From Bacteroidota bacterium (GTDB lineage Bacteria > Bacteroidota > Bacteroidia > Chitinophagales > Chitinophagaceae), in the NCBI GenBank assembly GCA_029558715.1, contig JAKQEA010000190.1, positions 28,488 to 92,487 on the forward strand: DNA of 64,000 nucleotides, given 5' to 3'. Each line of letters opens with the position of its first letter. Position 1 is the stretch's first letter. Of the stretch, positions 8,704 through 16,438 are shown one piece after another. Position numbers and translations under genes: made by a program. The notes under the pieces were generated by a model. The model was given only the letters and a program-made list of their open reading frames with translations, was not told where the DNA came from and did not search any database.

Positions 8704-10956
8704 TTACTTTATTAACGTTATTGTACCCTTTCGGGTTTCCTGCGGCTTGTTTTCAAGTTGATAAATACAACTCCAGGCAAAGGTGCCTGAAGGTTGTTCG
8801 TTTCCCTGAATTTTTCCATCCCAACCCTCATGTGGATTGGTTGTTTCAAATAGTTTTTGACCCCATCTGTTGTAAACAGAAAACCTGTACACTATAACAC
8901 GGCCAAAGAGCTTTGGCTGGCAAAGATCGTTTCTACCGTCATTGTTAGGAGTAAATGCGGTCGGCATATAAAATCCAATCGGACAACTCCTGGGGTCTAT
9001 GCGTATTATTATCTTTGAAGAGGTATCGGAAGGTTGTGTTAAACAAGCGTAGTTACTTCTCATTATACAATCCACCTCATCTCCGTCTTTCAATGTGCTA
9101 TTAATGTAAGAAGAGCTTGTATGACCAGTAAAAGAGCCATTGAGACGCCATTGAAATGCAGGTTGGCTTCCACCATTTAGCGATGACGTAACAAAAGTGG
9201 CAACAGTACCGTAACAAATCTCTGAAGGAAATAACGCTATGTTCACAGAGGGAGTGGCATAAGGTTTTATGTTAACCTCTATCATGTTCGATATAAAATT
9301 CTTTGGCAAAATGCAGCCTGTGAGTGAAGTCATCACTACCCTTACACTATCCCCATCATTCAATGTGTTTGAAATAAATACCGGCAAATCCGCACCTACA
9401 TTGATTCCATTTACCTGCCACTTGTAGCTTACAGACGATCCTCCGTTCATTGCCACGGCATTAAATGTGAATGTGTCGCCTTCGCAAAGTTCTGTTGAAG
9501 TGGTATTGATGGTTACTGAGGTACGTTTCAAAAGAAATTTTGCAATAAAAATTTCTGAAATACCTCCCGAAAGAACTACCGATTGATCACATTTATTAAA
9601 ATCTGCCGTCGCAGTAAAACTACCTGCCACATGAATATTTCCAAATGAATCTAAACAACTTCCCCTGATCCAATCAGTATTAGCCCCTCCCACTATCTTT
9701 CCACTTATAAAATTTCCAGCTGAATCAAATGCTGATATAAATCCATCAAAAGAACCAAAAGTGTTAATCTCAAAAAAACCGGCAGTAGGATCCAGGTCAA
9801 TCAACCCGCTACCGATAACTCCTGTGAAAAAAAAATTGCCGCTATTGTCAATATTAATATTCGCATACAAATCATTTCCGGTTCCCCCGATTTGTCCGGC
9901 CCAAATGAAATCTCCGGCTGAATTAAGTTGATAAACAGCAATATCCGATTGCCCTCGTGTCGTTAAATTAAAAACCCCGGGACCCGGGTCAAAATCTGCC
10001 ATACCGTAGAAACCTGCGGTCAAAAAAATATTGCCGGCTCTATCAATATCAATATCTACGCCTGCTGTAACGTTTGTACCACCAGCTTGTTTTACCCATA
10101 TAAATGATCCGGAACTATTGAGTTTTAATATAAAGGCATCCATTAGCCCGTTTGCTGTTATATAAGAAACACCTGAATCAGGATCGAAATCTACAAGTCC
10201 GGAAAAGGTACCGGTTATAAAAATACTCCCTGCAGCATCAAGACTAACTCCATTATTTGAATCGGTGGAAACACCCCCAATTTGCTTGCCCCATATAAAA
10301 TTTCCATCCGAACTAAGTTTTAGGACAAAACCATCATCTACCCCAGCAGAGGAGAGATTAATAACGCCGGCACCCGGATCAATATCAATGGTATTTCTAA
10401 AAGAACCCACTAATATGACATCGGAATTATTTGTAAGCTCTATTGAAGAAATATCGTCTAGTCCCGAACCTCCGATCTGCTTTCCCCAAATCAGATTTCC
10501 AGCGGGATCGAACTTTACAATAAGAACATCACTAAAGCCTAGGGAAAGAAAATTTGAAGTACCTGGTCCCGGATCGATATCTATAGAGGATTGAAAGTTA
10601 ACAGTAAAATAAATATTATTCTGATTATCCGCTTTAACATCACGACCAAAACAGATCGAGTTCCCTCCCAATTTTTTTGCCCATAAAATGAGACCCTCCT
10701 TACTATATTTTGCTATAAAAACATCCTGGGTCCCAGAAGCAGTCATATTAAAAACACCTGTGCCAGGATCGAAGTCAGCAGTACCAGTAAAGCCTCCGGT
10801 AACAATTATGTTTCCTTGTAAATCAATTGTAATGTCATTAGCATAATCAGCATCGTTTCCTCCTATACCTTTGACCCAATTTAAGTCGATAAATTGGGGG
10901 TAAGCAGAGATATGACAGCTAAGTAAGAAAAAAAATAATAAGATTATCTTTCGCAT
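8704..10956 (-). CDS. SBBP beta-propeller protein with gliding-type C-terminal sorting domain
   Basis: The start at 10956 gives 750 residues with a clean signal peptide (MRKIILLFFFLLSCHISAYPQ); an in-frame ATG at 11004 would add 16 unlikely residues. Seven SBBP-type repeats follow, each with a D-x-DP-x-x-G turn and a closing strand like DVFIAKY, which fits a seven-bladed propeller. Two Ig/PKD-like domains come next (around CEGDTFTFNAV and CYGTVATFVTS). The C-terminus is a gliding-associated domain: YMPTAFTPNNDGRND, then VYNRWGQKLFET, GWDGK and PSGTFAW. That domain directs export by the type IX system encoded at 24200-29033. The likely location is the cell surface or outside. Ligand and function are unknown. 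Confidence 0.9.
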   Translation of the reverse strand: MRKIILLFFFLLSCHISAYPQFIDLNWVKGIGGNDADYANDITIDLQGNIIVTGGFTGTADFDPGTGVFNMTASGTQDVFIAKYSKEGLILWAKKLGGNSICFGRDVKADNQNNIYFTVNFQSSIDIDPGPGTSNFLSLGFSDVLIVKFDPAGNLIWGKQIGGSGLDDISSIELTNNSDVILVGSFRNTIDIDPGAGVINLSSAGVDDGFVLKLSSDGNFIWGKQIGGVSTDSNNGVSLDAAGSIFITGTFSGLVDFDPDSGVSYITANGLMDAFILKLNSSGSFIWVKQAGGTNVTAGVDIDIDRAGNIFLTAGFYGMADFDPGPGVFNLTTRGQSDIAVYQLNSAGDFIWAGQIGGTGNDLYANINIDNSGNFFFTGVIGSGLIDLDPTAGFFEINTFGSFDGFISAFDSAGNFISGKIVGGANTDWIRGSCLDSFGNIHVAGSFTATADFNKCDQSVVLSGGISEIFIAKFLLKRTSVTINTTSTELCEGDTFTFNAVAMNGGSSVSYKWQVNGINVGADLPVFISNTLNDGDSVRVVMTSLTGCILPKNFISNMIEVNIKPYATPSVNIALFPSEICYGTVATFVTSSLNGGSQPAFQWRLNGSFTGHTSSSYINSTLKDGDEVDCIMRSNYACLTQPSDTSSKIIIRIDPRSCPIGFYMPTAFTPNNDGRNDLCQPKLFGRVIVYRFSVYNRWGQKLFETTNPHEGWDGKIQGNEQPSGTFAWSCIYQLENKPQETRKGTITLIK

Positions 10957-11314
10957 ATATCTTACCGAGTAAACATAAATATACATCATTCCCCTTCTTA
11001 ACAAAAGGACAATCAGAAAAAATTCATGTAGAAAACAAGGTGATTAGTCTGCTCCATACCCTGCCCAAACGTTACACATGTTAAGTAAAAAAATCATGCT
11101 TTTCCCAGTTTTTTATTATAGCTAACCACAGGTATACCAAAAATAGTCCTCGCAACAATACTACCATCAAATCTGTAAAGCCCTAAATTGATTTACTTGT
11201 AAAAATGGAAATATGCATACCATTTCCATTTTTAAATTTAGCTATTCTGTAAATTAGAATTTCATAATAACGATTCTTCCTACTTACTTTTAATATAAAA
11301 TCATTCGTTCTGTT
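10957..11314. other. Non-coding interval between SBBP and CDGSH genes
   Basis: This AT-rich stretch of about 360 bp separates two divergent genes and must hold both promoters. I see no convincing open reading frame or tRNA. The only clear structure is a perfect inverted repeat at 11200-11234, listed separately. Confidence 0.6.
11200..11234. repeat. 13-bp perfect inverted repeat, 9-nt loop
   Basis: Arms at 11200-11212 (TAAAAATGGAAAT) and 11222-11234 (its exact reverse complement) flank a 9-base loop. The stem is AT-rich and ends in T5 on either strand, so it could be a weak bidirectional terminator. It could also be an operator for the CDGSH gene that starts 80 bp downstream. Confidence 0.6.
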
Positions 11315-11755
11315 ATGGCATTAGAAACACTGAAATACACTAACAACGAAGTAACCGTTGTTTGGAAACCGAAAATCTGTACCCATTCTACTATTTGCTG
11401 GAAAGGATTAATTGAAGTTTTTAATCCAAAGGAAAAGCCCTGGATAAAAATCGATGGAGCAACAACGGAGAAAATAATTGAACAGGTACGAAAATGTCCC
11501 AGTGGGGCATTAAGCTATTACCTGAATGCAGCCACTCAGGAGTCGCCGGATAAGGTAATTGCGGAATCTGCCAATATTATGAAAGTGGAAGTAACTCCTG
11601 ATGGTCCTTACCTGATAAAAACCGAATGTGTTATTGTACATAGTAATGGAACTGAAGAAACAAAAACCGGAACGGTGGCTTTATGCCGTTGCGGATCTTC
11701 CGCTAATAAGCCCTATTGTGACGGCAGTCATAGAAAGATCGGTTTTGAGGGATAA
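11315..11755 (+). CDS. Iron-sulfur protein: divergent Fer4 domain plus CDGSH domain
   Basis: This 146-residue protein has two iron-sulfur modules. Residues 15-75 match the divergent single-cluster Fer4_19 type (KICTHSTICWKGL, later RKCPSGAL). Residues 124-139 form a CDGSH site with C124, C126, C135 and H139 (CRCGSSANKPYCDGSH), which binds a redox-active 2Fe-2S cluster in the mitoNEET family. No signal peptide is visible, so it is likely cytoplasmic. Proteins of this build are common in bacteria but their partners are poorly known. A 13-bp inverted repeat lies in its upstream region. No neighbouring gene suggests a pathway. Confidence 0.9.
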   Translation: MALETLKYTNNEVTVVWKPKICTHSTICWKGLIEVFNPKEKPWIKIDGATTEKIIEQVRKCPSGALSYYLNAATQESPDKVIAESANIMKVEVTPDGPYLIKTECVIVHSNGTEETKTGTVALCRCGSSANKPYCDGSHRKIGFEG

Positions 11756-11757
11756 CA

Positions 11758-11937
11758 TCATTCAATAAGACGCAATTTCCTGGCCATTCCGATGGATATA
11801 AGAATAATACCAGCTAGTATTACTATAACCGGCATTAGTAATTTTTTATTTTCTTCAAATGCATTTCGTTGAAAAAAATACACTCCTGCGAGACAAAAAA
11901 TAATACCAGTAATAATTAGTGACCACGGATGTTGCAT
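11758..11937 (-). CDS. 59-residue two-helix membrane protein, coupled to SUI1 gene
   Basis: This small gene has its ATG overlapping the stop of the SUI1-like gene by one base (TGATG), a strong sign of translational coupling. The 59-residue product begins MQHPWSLIITGIIFCLAG and has two hydrophobic segments (about 7-22 and 34-51) joined by a charged loop QRNAFEENKK, with a basic tail RKLRLIE. It would be a two-helix inner membrane protein. I do not recognise a family. It is the third gene of a nadC - SUI1 - small protein run and ends two bases from the convergent CDGSH gene's stop. Confidence 0.65.
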   Translation of the reverse strand: MQHPWSLIITGIIFCLAGVYFFQRNAFEENKKLLMPVIVILAGIILISIGMARKLRLIE

Positions 11938-12278
11938 CAGAGCTTTTTAACATTTTTATACCCGTTCTTCAATAACCACTGCACTACTTTTTCCCGCTGG
12001 TCTCCCTGCACAATAATCTCTCCATCCTTTGCTGAGCCGCCGGTACCGCAAAATGATTTTAGTTTTTTACCTAAATCTTCCAGATCATCTTCCCTGCCAA
12101 CAAAACCTTCAACAAGAGTAACAGCCTTACCTGCCCGATGTTTAGTATCTAATTTTACTTTTAGTTTCTGCTGAGCTGGTAGCAGGGTTTCAGCGGTGGT
12201 CTGTTCTTCTTCGAAAGAAAAATTAGGGTCTGTGCTGTAAACGAATCCCTTGGTATCTGGTTTATTCTTCTTAGACAT
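11937..12278 (-). CDS. SUI1/YciH-family translation factor-like protein
   Basis: This 113-residue protein has an N-terminal tail followed by the SUI1 (eIF1-like) domain: KVKLDTKHRAGKAVTLVEGF, then LGKKLKSFCGTGGSAKDGEI and the closing IIVQGDQREKVVQWL. The GTGGS loop and the GDQR motif are the family signature. Bacterial YciH-type proteins bind ribosomes or stressed initiation complexes; the precise role here is inferred. It lies six bases after nadC and its stop overlaps the start of a small membrane protein gene, so the three genes probably form one operon led by nadC. Confidence 0.92.
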   Translation of the reverse strand: MSKKNKPDTKGFVYSTDPNFSFEEEQTTAETLLPAQQKLKVKLDTKHRAGKAVTLVEGFVGREDDLEDLGKKLKSFCGTGGSAKDGEIIVQGDQREKVVQWLLKNGYKNVKKL

Positions 12279-12283
12279 ATTTT

Positions 12284-13141
12284 TTATACAATTACCGCTT
12301 TCAAGCTTAAATCCAAACTCTTCGCCTGATGTATCAATGCCCCCACACTTACATAATCCACTCCTGTTCTTGCATAGTCCTCAATATTATCAAGATTGAT
12401 GCCCCCGCTGGCCTCAGTTTCAAAATTGTTGCCAATTAGTTTTACAGCCTCCGCTATCTGTTCTGGTTTAAAATTGTCCAGCATAATGCGGAATACTTTT
12501 CCTTTCCCAACAGCAATTACTTTTTTCACATCATCCACACTCCTTGTTTCCACTTCTATTTTTAATCCGGGCTTTACGGTTCTTACATACTCCGCTGCTT
12601 TGTCAATTGCTTTTTCAATGCCCCCGCAATAATCAATATGATTATCCTTCAGCATTATCATATCATACAATCCAAACCTATGGTTTACGCCTCCCCCAAT
12701 TCTTACCGCTTCTTTTTCAAGCAGCCTGAAATTAGGAGTCGTTTTTCTTGTATCCAGCAGCCTTGTTTTGTATCCTTTTAATTTGTCAGTGTATTGCTTT
12801 GTCAAAGTGGCAATACCGCTCATTCGTTGCATACAATTAAGTACCAGTCTTTCACATTGCAAAATTGTATGTACTGAAGTTTCTACTTCAAACGCTTTTT
12901 CCCCATACCTCATTTCTTCACCATCTTCTTTAAAGACAGTAATAACTGAAGCCGGCTCCTTATAACTGAATATTTTGAGGGCTACCTGCATTCCTGCCAG
13001 CACACCATCCTGTTTTATTTTCAGAACTGCTTTCCCTTTTGCACTTGCCGGGATACAGGATAAAGTAGAATGATCGCCATCCCCAATATCTTCCTTTAAA
13101 GCTTCATCAATCAGGTGATGCAGTTGCTCGTCAAAACTCAT
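12284..13141 (-). CDS. nadC: Nicotinate-nucleotide pyrophosphorylase (carboxylating)
   Basis: This 285-residue quinolinate phosphoribosyltransferase turns quinolinate and PRPP into nicotinate mononucleotide in de novo NAD synthesis. Family marks are EDIGDGDHST near residue 16, the RLLDTRKTTPNFRLLEKEAV stretch with its active-site basic residues, GGGVNHRFGLYDMIMLKDNH and the late EASGGI and VDYVSVGALIHQ. It is cytoplasmic and usually dimeric. It heads a tight run with the SUI1-like gene. nadE, which makes NAD+, is encoded about 8 kb away; nadA and nadB are not in the window. Confidence 0.96.
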   Translation of the reverse strand: MSFDEQLHHLIDEALKEDIGDGDHSTLSCIPASAKGKAVLKIKQDGVLAGMQVALKIFSYKEPASVITVFKEDGEEMRYGEKAFEVETSVHTILQCERLVLNCMQRMSGIATLTKQYTDKLKGYKTRLLDTRKTTPNFRLLEKEAVRIGGGVNHRFGLYDMIMLKDNHIDYCGGIEKAIDKAAEYVRTVKPGLKIEVETRSVDDVKKVIAVGKGKVFRIMLDNFKPEQIAEAVKLIGNNFETEASGGINLDNIEDYARTGVDYVSVGALIHQAKSLDLSLKAVIV

Positions 13142-13184
13142 AGCTGCAAAAATACTATTTCGTTTATTGATGATAGGGTATAAG

Positions 13185-13217
13185 CAAAAAAAACCCGTTA
13201 TATTGATTATAACGGGG
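13185..13217 (-). terminator. Intrinsic terminator of the DUF4783 gene
   Basis: A 9-bp perfect stem has arms at 13194-13202 (CCCGTTATA) and 13208-13216 around a 5-base loop. Read on the minus strand it is followed by a run of eight T. It lies just after the DUF4783 gene and before nadC, separating the two transcripts. Confidence 0.85.
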
Positions 13218-13237
13218 ATAAAAAATATTTTACCAGT

Positions 13238-13627
13238 TTAGTCTATCGACTGAAATCGTATTTCTTTAACAACATCTTTCCCGCTTTTTGACTTCATAAA
13301 AATATTTGTGCGGAAATTACCTGAATTAGTTTGCAGGGTGCCGATAGCAAAATAGCCACCGGGAGAAGTTCCTTTATGCTTCAACTCAAAGCCCCTGACA
13401 CCATTGTTAGAAAAAAAGTCCTTAACAATAAGTTGTGCCTGGGCTTTACTGTAGCTATCACTTTTATCAGGTAAGGTTAATTCCACCGTATCATCAAAAT
13501 ATTTAGCCAACTCCGAAGCGTTACCAGACTTTAAAGCGTTGATAACTTCATCAATACCTTCCTGCGCTTTAAAAGAAGAAAACAGCAAAATGGTAGAGAG
13601 CAATAAAGATGTAAAAATCTGTTTCAT
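13238..13627 (-). CDS. DUF4783 family secreted protein
   Basis: This 129-residue protein has a signal peptide (MKQIFTSLLLSTILLFSSFKAQ) and a compact NTF2-like domain of the DUF4783 type. That domain begins with VINALKSGNASELAKYFDD and continues DTVELTLPDKS and a late FAIGTLQTNSGNFRTNIF. DUF4783 proteins are small periplasmic or outer-membrane-associated proteins of Bacteroidota with no known activity. It stands alone, ends in a clear terminator and is divergent from gpmI. A near-consensus AACATTTG lies ahead of its start. Confidence 0.88.
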   Translation of the reverse strand: MKQIFTSLLLSTILLFSSFKAQEGIDEVINALKSGNASELAKYFDDTVELTLPDKSDSYSKAQAQLIVKDFFSNNGVRGFELKHKGTSPGGYFAIGTLQTNSGNFRTNIFMKSKSGKDVVKEIRFQSID

Positions 13628-13831
13628 ATCAATTCAAATGTTGGTTTTCACAGAAGTACTAAACTAAAAACATGCCATGTTATAAATCAGTAATCAACGG
13701 GTACTAAAATACTAAAAATCAGCATCTTTTGATAAATCCGGCTGGGAAATAGCTGATTTGGGTGTAGTTTTACAGGGTACGGACGGGAATTATTCCCTTA
13801 AAAATATGTTTATACCCCTTAATAATATTAC

Positions 13832-15358
13832 ATGTCAGCAAAAAAAGTAATTCTTATCATCATGGACGGCTGGGGATTAGGAAAAGTTGCATCCTCCGAT
13901 GCTATCCAGCATGCTAATGTACCTTTTACGAAAAGCCTTTACTCGAAATATCCCAATACTACTCTTGTTACTTGTGGTGAGGCTGTCGGTCTGCCTGACG
14001 GGCAAATGGGCAACTCTGAAGTAGGCCACTTGAACCTGGGTGCCGGCAGGATAGTATACCAGGAACTGCAGAGAATTAATGTAGCAGTAAGAGATGGCTC
14101 TTTTGCGAAGAATCAGAAATTGCTGAGTGCTATGCGTATTGCGAAAGAAAATAACAAGCCCCTGCATTTGCTTGGATTGGTAAGTAATGGAGGAGTTCAT
14201 TCACATATCAATCACTTAAAGGCTATTGTGGATGTCTGTAATAATGAGGGGCTAAAAGAAGTATTCATTCATGCTTTTACCGATGGCCGTGATTGTGACC
14301 CAAAGAGCGGGCTGGCCTTTATCATCGAACTGCAACAACACCTGAACTATAGTATTGGAAAAATTGCATCTGTAAGCGGAAGATATTATGCCATGGACCG
14401 GGATAAAAGATGGGAAAGGATAAAACTGGCCTATGATGCATTGGTAAAAGGAGAAGGAGCCAAATCTACAGATGCAGTAGCAGCTGTTGAAAATTCATAT
14501 AAAAACAATGTAACTGATGAATTCATCAAACCGACAGTGATAGTGGATGAGTCACAGCAACCCCTGGCAACTATTAAAAATGGAGACGTAGCTATTTGTT
14601 TTAATTTCAGAACAGACCGCTGCAGGGAAATTACACAAGTACTTACACAAATGGACCTGCCGGAATTTGATATGAATAAGCTATCCCTTCATTATACCAC
14701 AATGACAGAATACGATAAAACGTATAATAATATAGAAGTAATTTTTGAAAATGATAATCTCAACAATACTTTAGGCGAAATACTGGAACAAAACGGGTTA
14801 AAACAGATACGGATAGCAGAAACAGAAAAATACCCCCATGTAAGTTTCTTTTTCAGTGGTGGCCGTGAAAAACCTTTTGAAGGAGAAAAAAGAATAATGA
14901 TACCTTCTCCCAAGGTAGCCACTTACGATCTGCAGCCCGAAATGAGTGCATACCAGGTAACTGATGCAATTGTAGCAGAAATAAAGAATAAGTCAGCAGA
15001 TTTTATTTGTTTGAATTTTGCCAATGCAGATATGGTGGGTCATACCGGCATTTGGGAAGCGGCTATAAAGGCGGTTGAAACGGTTGATAAATCTGTAGAA
15101 AAAGTAGTTACAGCAGGACTTGCAAACGGGTATACTATTTTCCTGACAGCAGATCATGGTAATTCAGATTATATGATCAACGAAGATGGTTCTCCAAACA
15201 CGGCACATACTCTGAACCCTGTACCCTTCTTTATAATCGACAAGGAATGGAGTGGAACAATAAAGCCGGGTAAACTGGGAGATATTGCTCCTACTATTCT
15301 TACCATGATGAAATTACCGGTACCAAAAGAAATGACCGGTAATATCCTGATTAATTAA
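13832..15358 (+). CDS. gpmI: 2,3-bisphosphoglycerate-independent phosphoglycerate mutase
   Basis: This 508-residue glycolytic enzyme interconverts 3- and 2-phosphoglycerate. Asp12 (IMDGWG) and the nucleophile Ser62 (MGNSEVGHLNLGAGR) are in place, followed by the phosphatase-like metal residues in the C-terminal half (FANADMVGHTG, then TADHGNSDYM and PNTAHTLNPVP). The length is standard for the monomeric, manganese-dependent form. A gene for a CXXCH heme-binding protein follows 22 bases later and could be cotranscribed, although its role is unrelated. Confidence 0.97.
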   Translation: MSAKKVILIIMDGWGLGKVASSDAIQHANVPFTKSLYSKYPNTTLVTCGEAVGLPDGQMGNSEVGHLNLGAGRIVYQELQRINVAVRDGSFAKNQKLLSAMRIAKENNKPLHLLGLVSNGGVHSHINHLKAIVDVCNNEGLKEVFIHAFTDGRDCDPKSGLAFIIELQQHLNYSIGKIASVSGRYYAMDRDKRWERIKLAYDALVKGEGAKSTDAVAAVENSYKNNVTDEFIKPTVIVDESQQPLATIKNGDVAICFNFRTDRCREITQVLTQMDLPEFDMNKLSLHYTTMTEYDKTYNNIEVIFENDNLNNTLGEILEQNGLKQIRIAETEKYPHVSFFFSGGREKPFEGEKRIMIPSPKVATYDLQPEMSAYQVTDAIVAEIKNKSADFICLNFANADMVGHTGIWEAAIKAVETVDKSVEKVVTAGLANGYTIFLTADHGNSDYMINEDGSPNTAHTLNPVPFFIIDKEWSGTIKPGKLGDIAPTILTMMKLPVPKEMTGNILIN

Positions 15359-15380
15359 TTTTAAACCCAAATAGAGAAAT

Positions 15381-15869
15381 ATGTTTAAAAAAATTATGCT
15401 GGGATTATTAGCAGCCCTTATAATAATACAATTCATACATCCAAAAAAGAATAAAGCAGAAGGTTCGCAGCCCAATTATATTGGAAATAATTTTTCTGTT
15501 CCGGCGGATGTAAAAACAATACTTGAAAAAGCCTGCAACGATTGCCATAGTAATAATAGCAACTACCCCTGGTATGCCAATCTTCAACCTGTTCACTGGT
15601 GGATGGAAAAACATATAAAGGATGGGAAAAAACATTTAAATTATGACGAATACACTAGCCGTCCGCTCCGGTATCAATACCATAAAATGGAAGAAACGAT
15701 TGAAATGATAAAAGAAGGTGAGATGCCATTAAATTCTTATACCTGGACCCATAAAGATGCAAAGCTCAGTGAGCAAGAAAAAACAAAATTGATCAGCTGG
15801 GCTGAATCCGTTATGGACAATATGAAATCGAAATATCCGATTGATAGCCTGGTACGCAAAAAAAATTAG
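15381..15869 (+). CDS. Heme-binding domain protein (CXXCH)
   Basis: This 162-residue protein has one N-terminal hydrophobic segment (about 6-18) that anchors or exports it, and a single c-type heme site CNDCH at 52-56. The surrounding region (NNSNYPWYANLQPVHWWMEKHI) and the later EMPLNSYTWTH match the Haem_bd family, with a Met as a possible second iron ligand. It should act in the periplasm or at the membrane face. It follows gpmI by 22 bases and precedes a membrane-anchored protein and a hemoglobin-type TonB receptor, so the context is heme or iron use. Confidence 0.88.
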   Translation: MFKKIMLGLLAALIIIQFIHPKKNKAEGSQPNYIGNNFSVPADVKTILEKACNDCHSNNSNYPWYANLQPVHWWMEKHIKDGKKHLNYDEYTSRPLRYQYHKMEETIEMIKEGEMPLNSYTWTHKDAKLSEQEKTKLISWAESVMDNMKSKYPIDSLVRKKN

Positions 15870-15891
15870 TACCTTACACTACCAATTCAAT

Positions 15892-16398
15892 GTGAAAGCC
15901 AATTCAAAAAAAACAGTCAGTCTTTTCTTCATCCTGCTTGGGGCTACCCCCTTATTGTTTATTCTTTCATCTGATATCAGAAAATGGGATATTAAGATCC
16001 GCATGAAAGAAAGAACTTCCGAGAAACAAGAATTACAAACTATTGTACTTCCTGAAAGTGAAGTTGTCTGGATGGATAAACATGAGATATATGTAAATGA
16101 CAAAATGTTTGATATCAGCACTGTTAAACTTGAAAAAGGGATTTACACTTTTAAAGGATTATACGATGAAGAGGAAACAAAACTGGTAAAGCAGCAACAA
16201 AAACCTGTCTCGCAAAGCACAGAAAACATGAAACTTTTATCCCGGTTGTTTAAGTTTCTGCAAAATTTTTATTATAAGCAGCCTGTGCTTTGCTTTGATT
16301 TAACGCAACAACAAAACAATTACCCATCATTACAATCATCTGCAATAGTTTCACTGTACCTGAAAATAACTACTCCACCTCCACAGCTTATTTGCTAA
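15892..16398 (+). CDS. Membrane-anchored protein of a TonB receptor locus
   Basis: No ATG opens this frame. GTG 15892 gives a sensible start (VKANSKKTVSLFF, 168 residues), while TTG 15841 would overlap the previous gene by 29 bases. A transmembrane helix (about 9-24) is followed by a soluble domain with VVWMDKHEIYVNDKMFDI and the acidic YDEEETKLVKQQQ. I recall small proteins with this HEI-VN-KMFDI pattern next to TonB receptors in Bacteroidota, but no function is known to me. It sits between the CXXCH protein and the receptor gene, 40 bases before the latter. Confidence 0.7.
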   Translation: MKANSKKTVSLFFILLGATPLLFILSSDIRKWDIKIRMKERTSEKQELQTIVLPESEVVWMDKHEIYVNDKMFDISTVKLEKGIYTFKGLYDEEETKLVKQQQKPVSQSTENMKLLSRLFKFLQNFYYKQPVLCFDLTQQQNNYPSLQSSAIVSLYLKITTPPPQLIC

Positions 16399-16438
16399 AC
16401 ATACATAGCAAATCACATTATTAACTAACTATATTATT

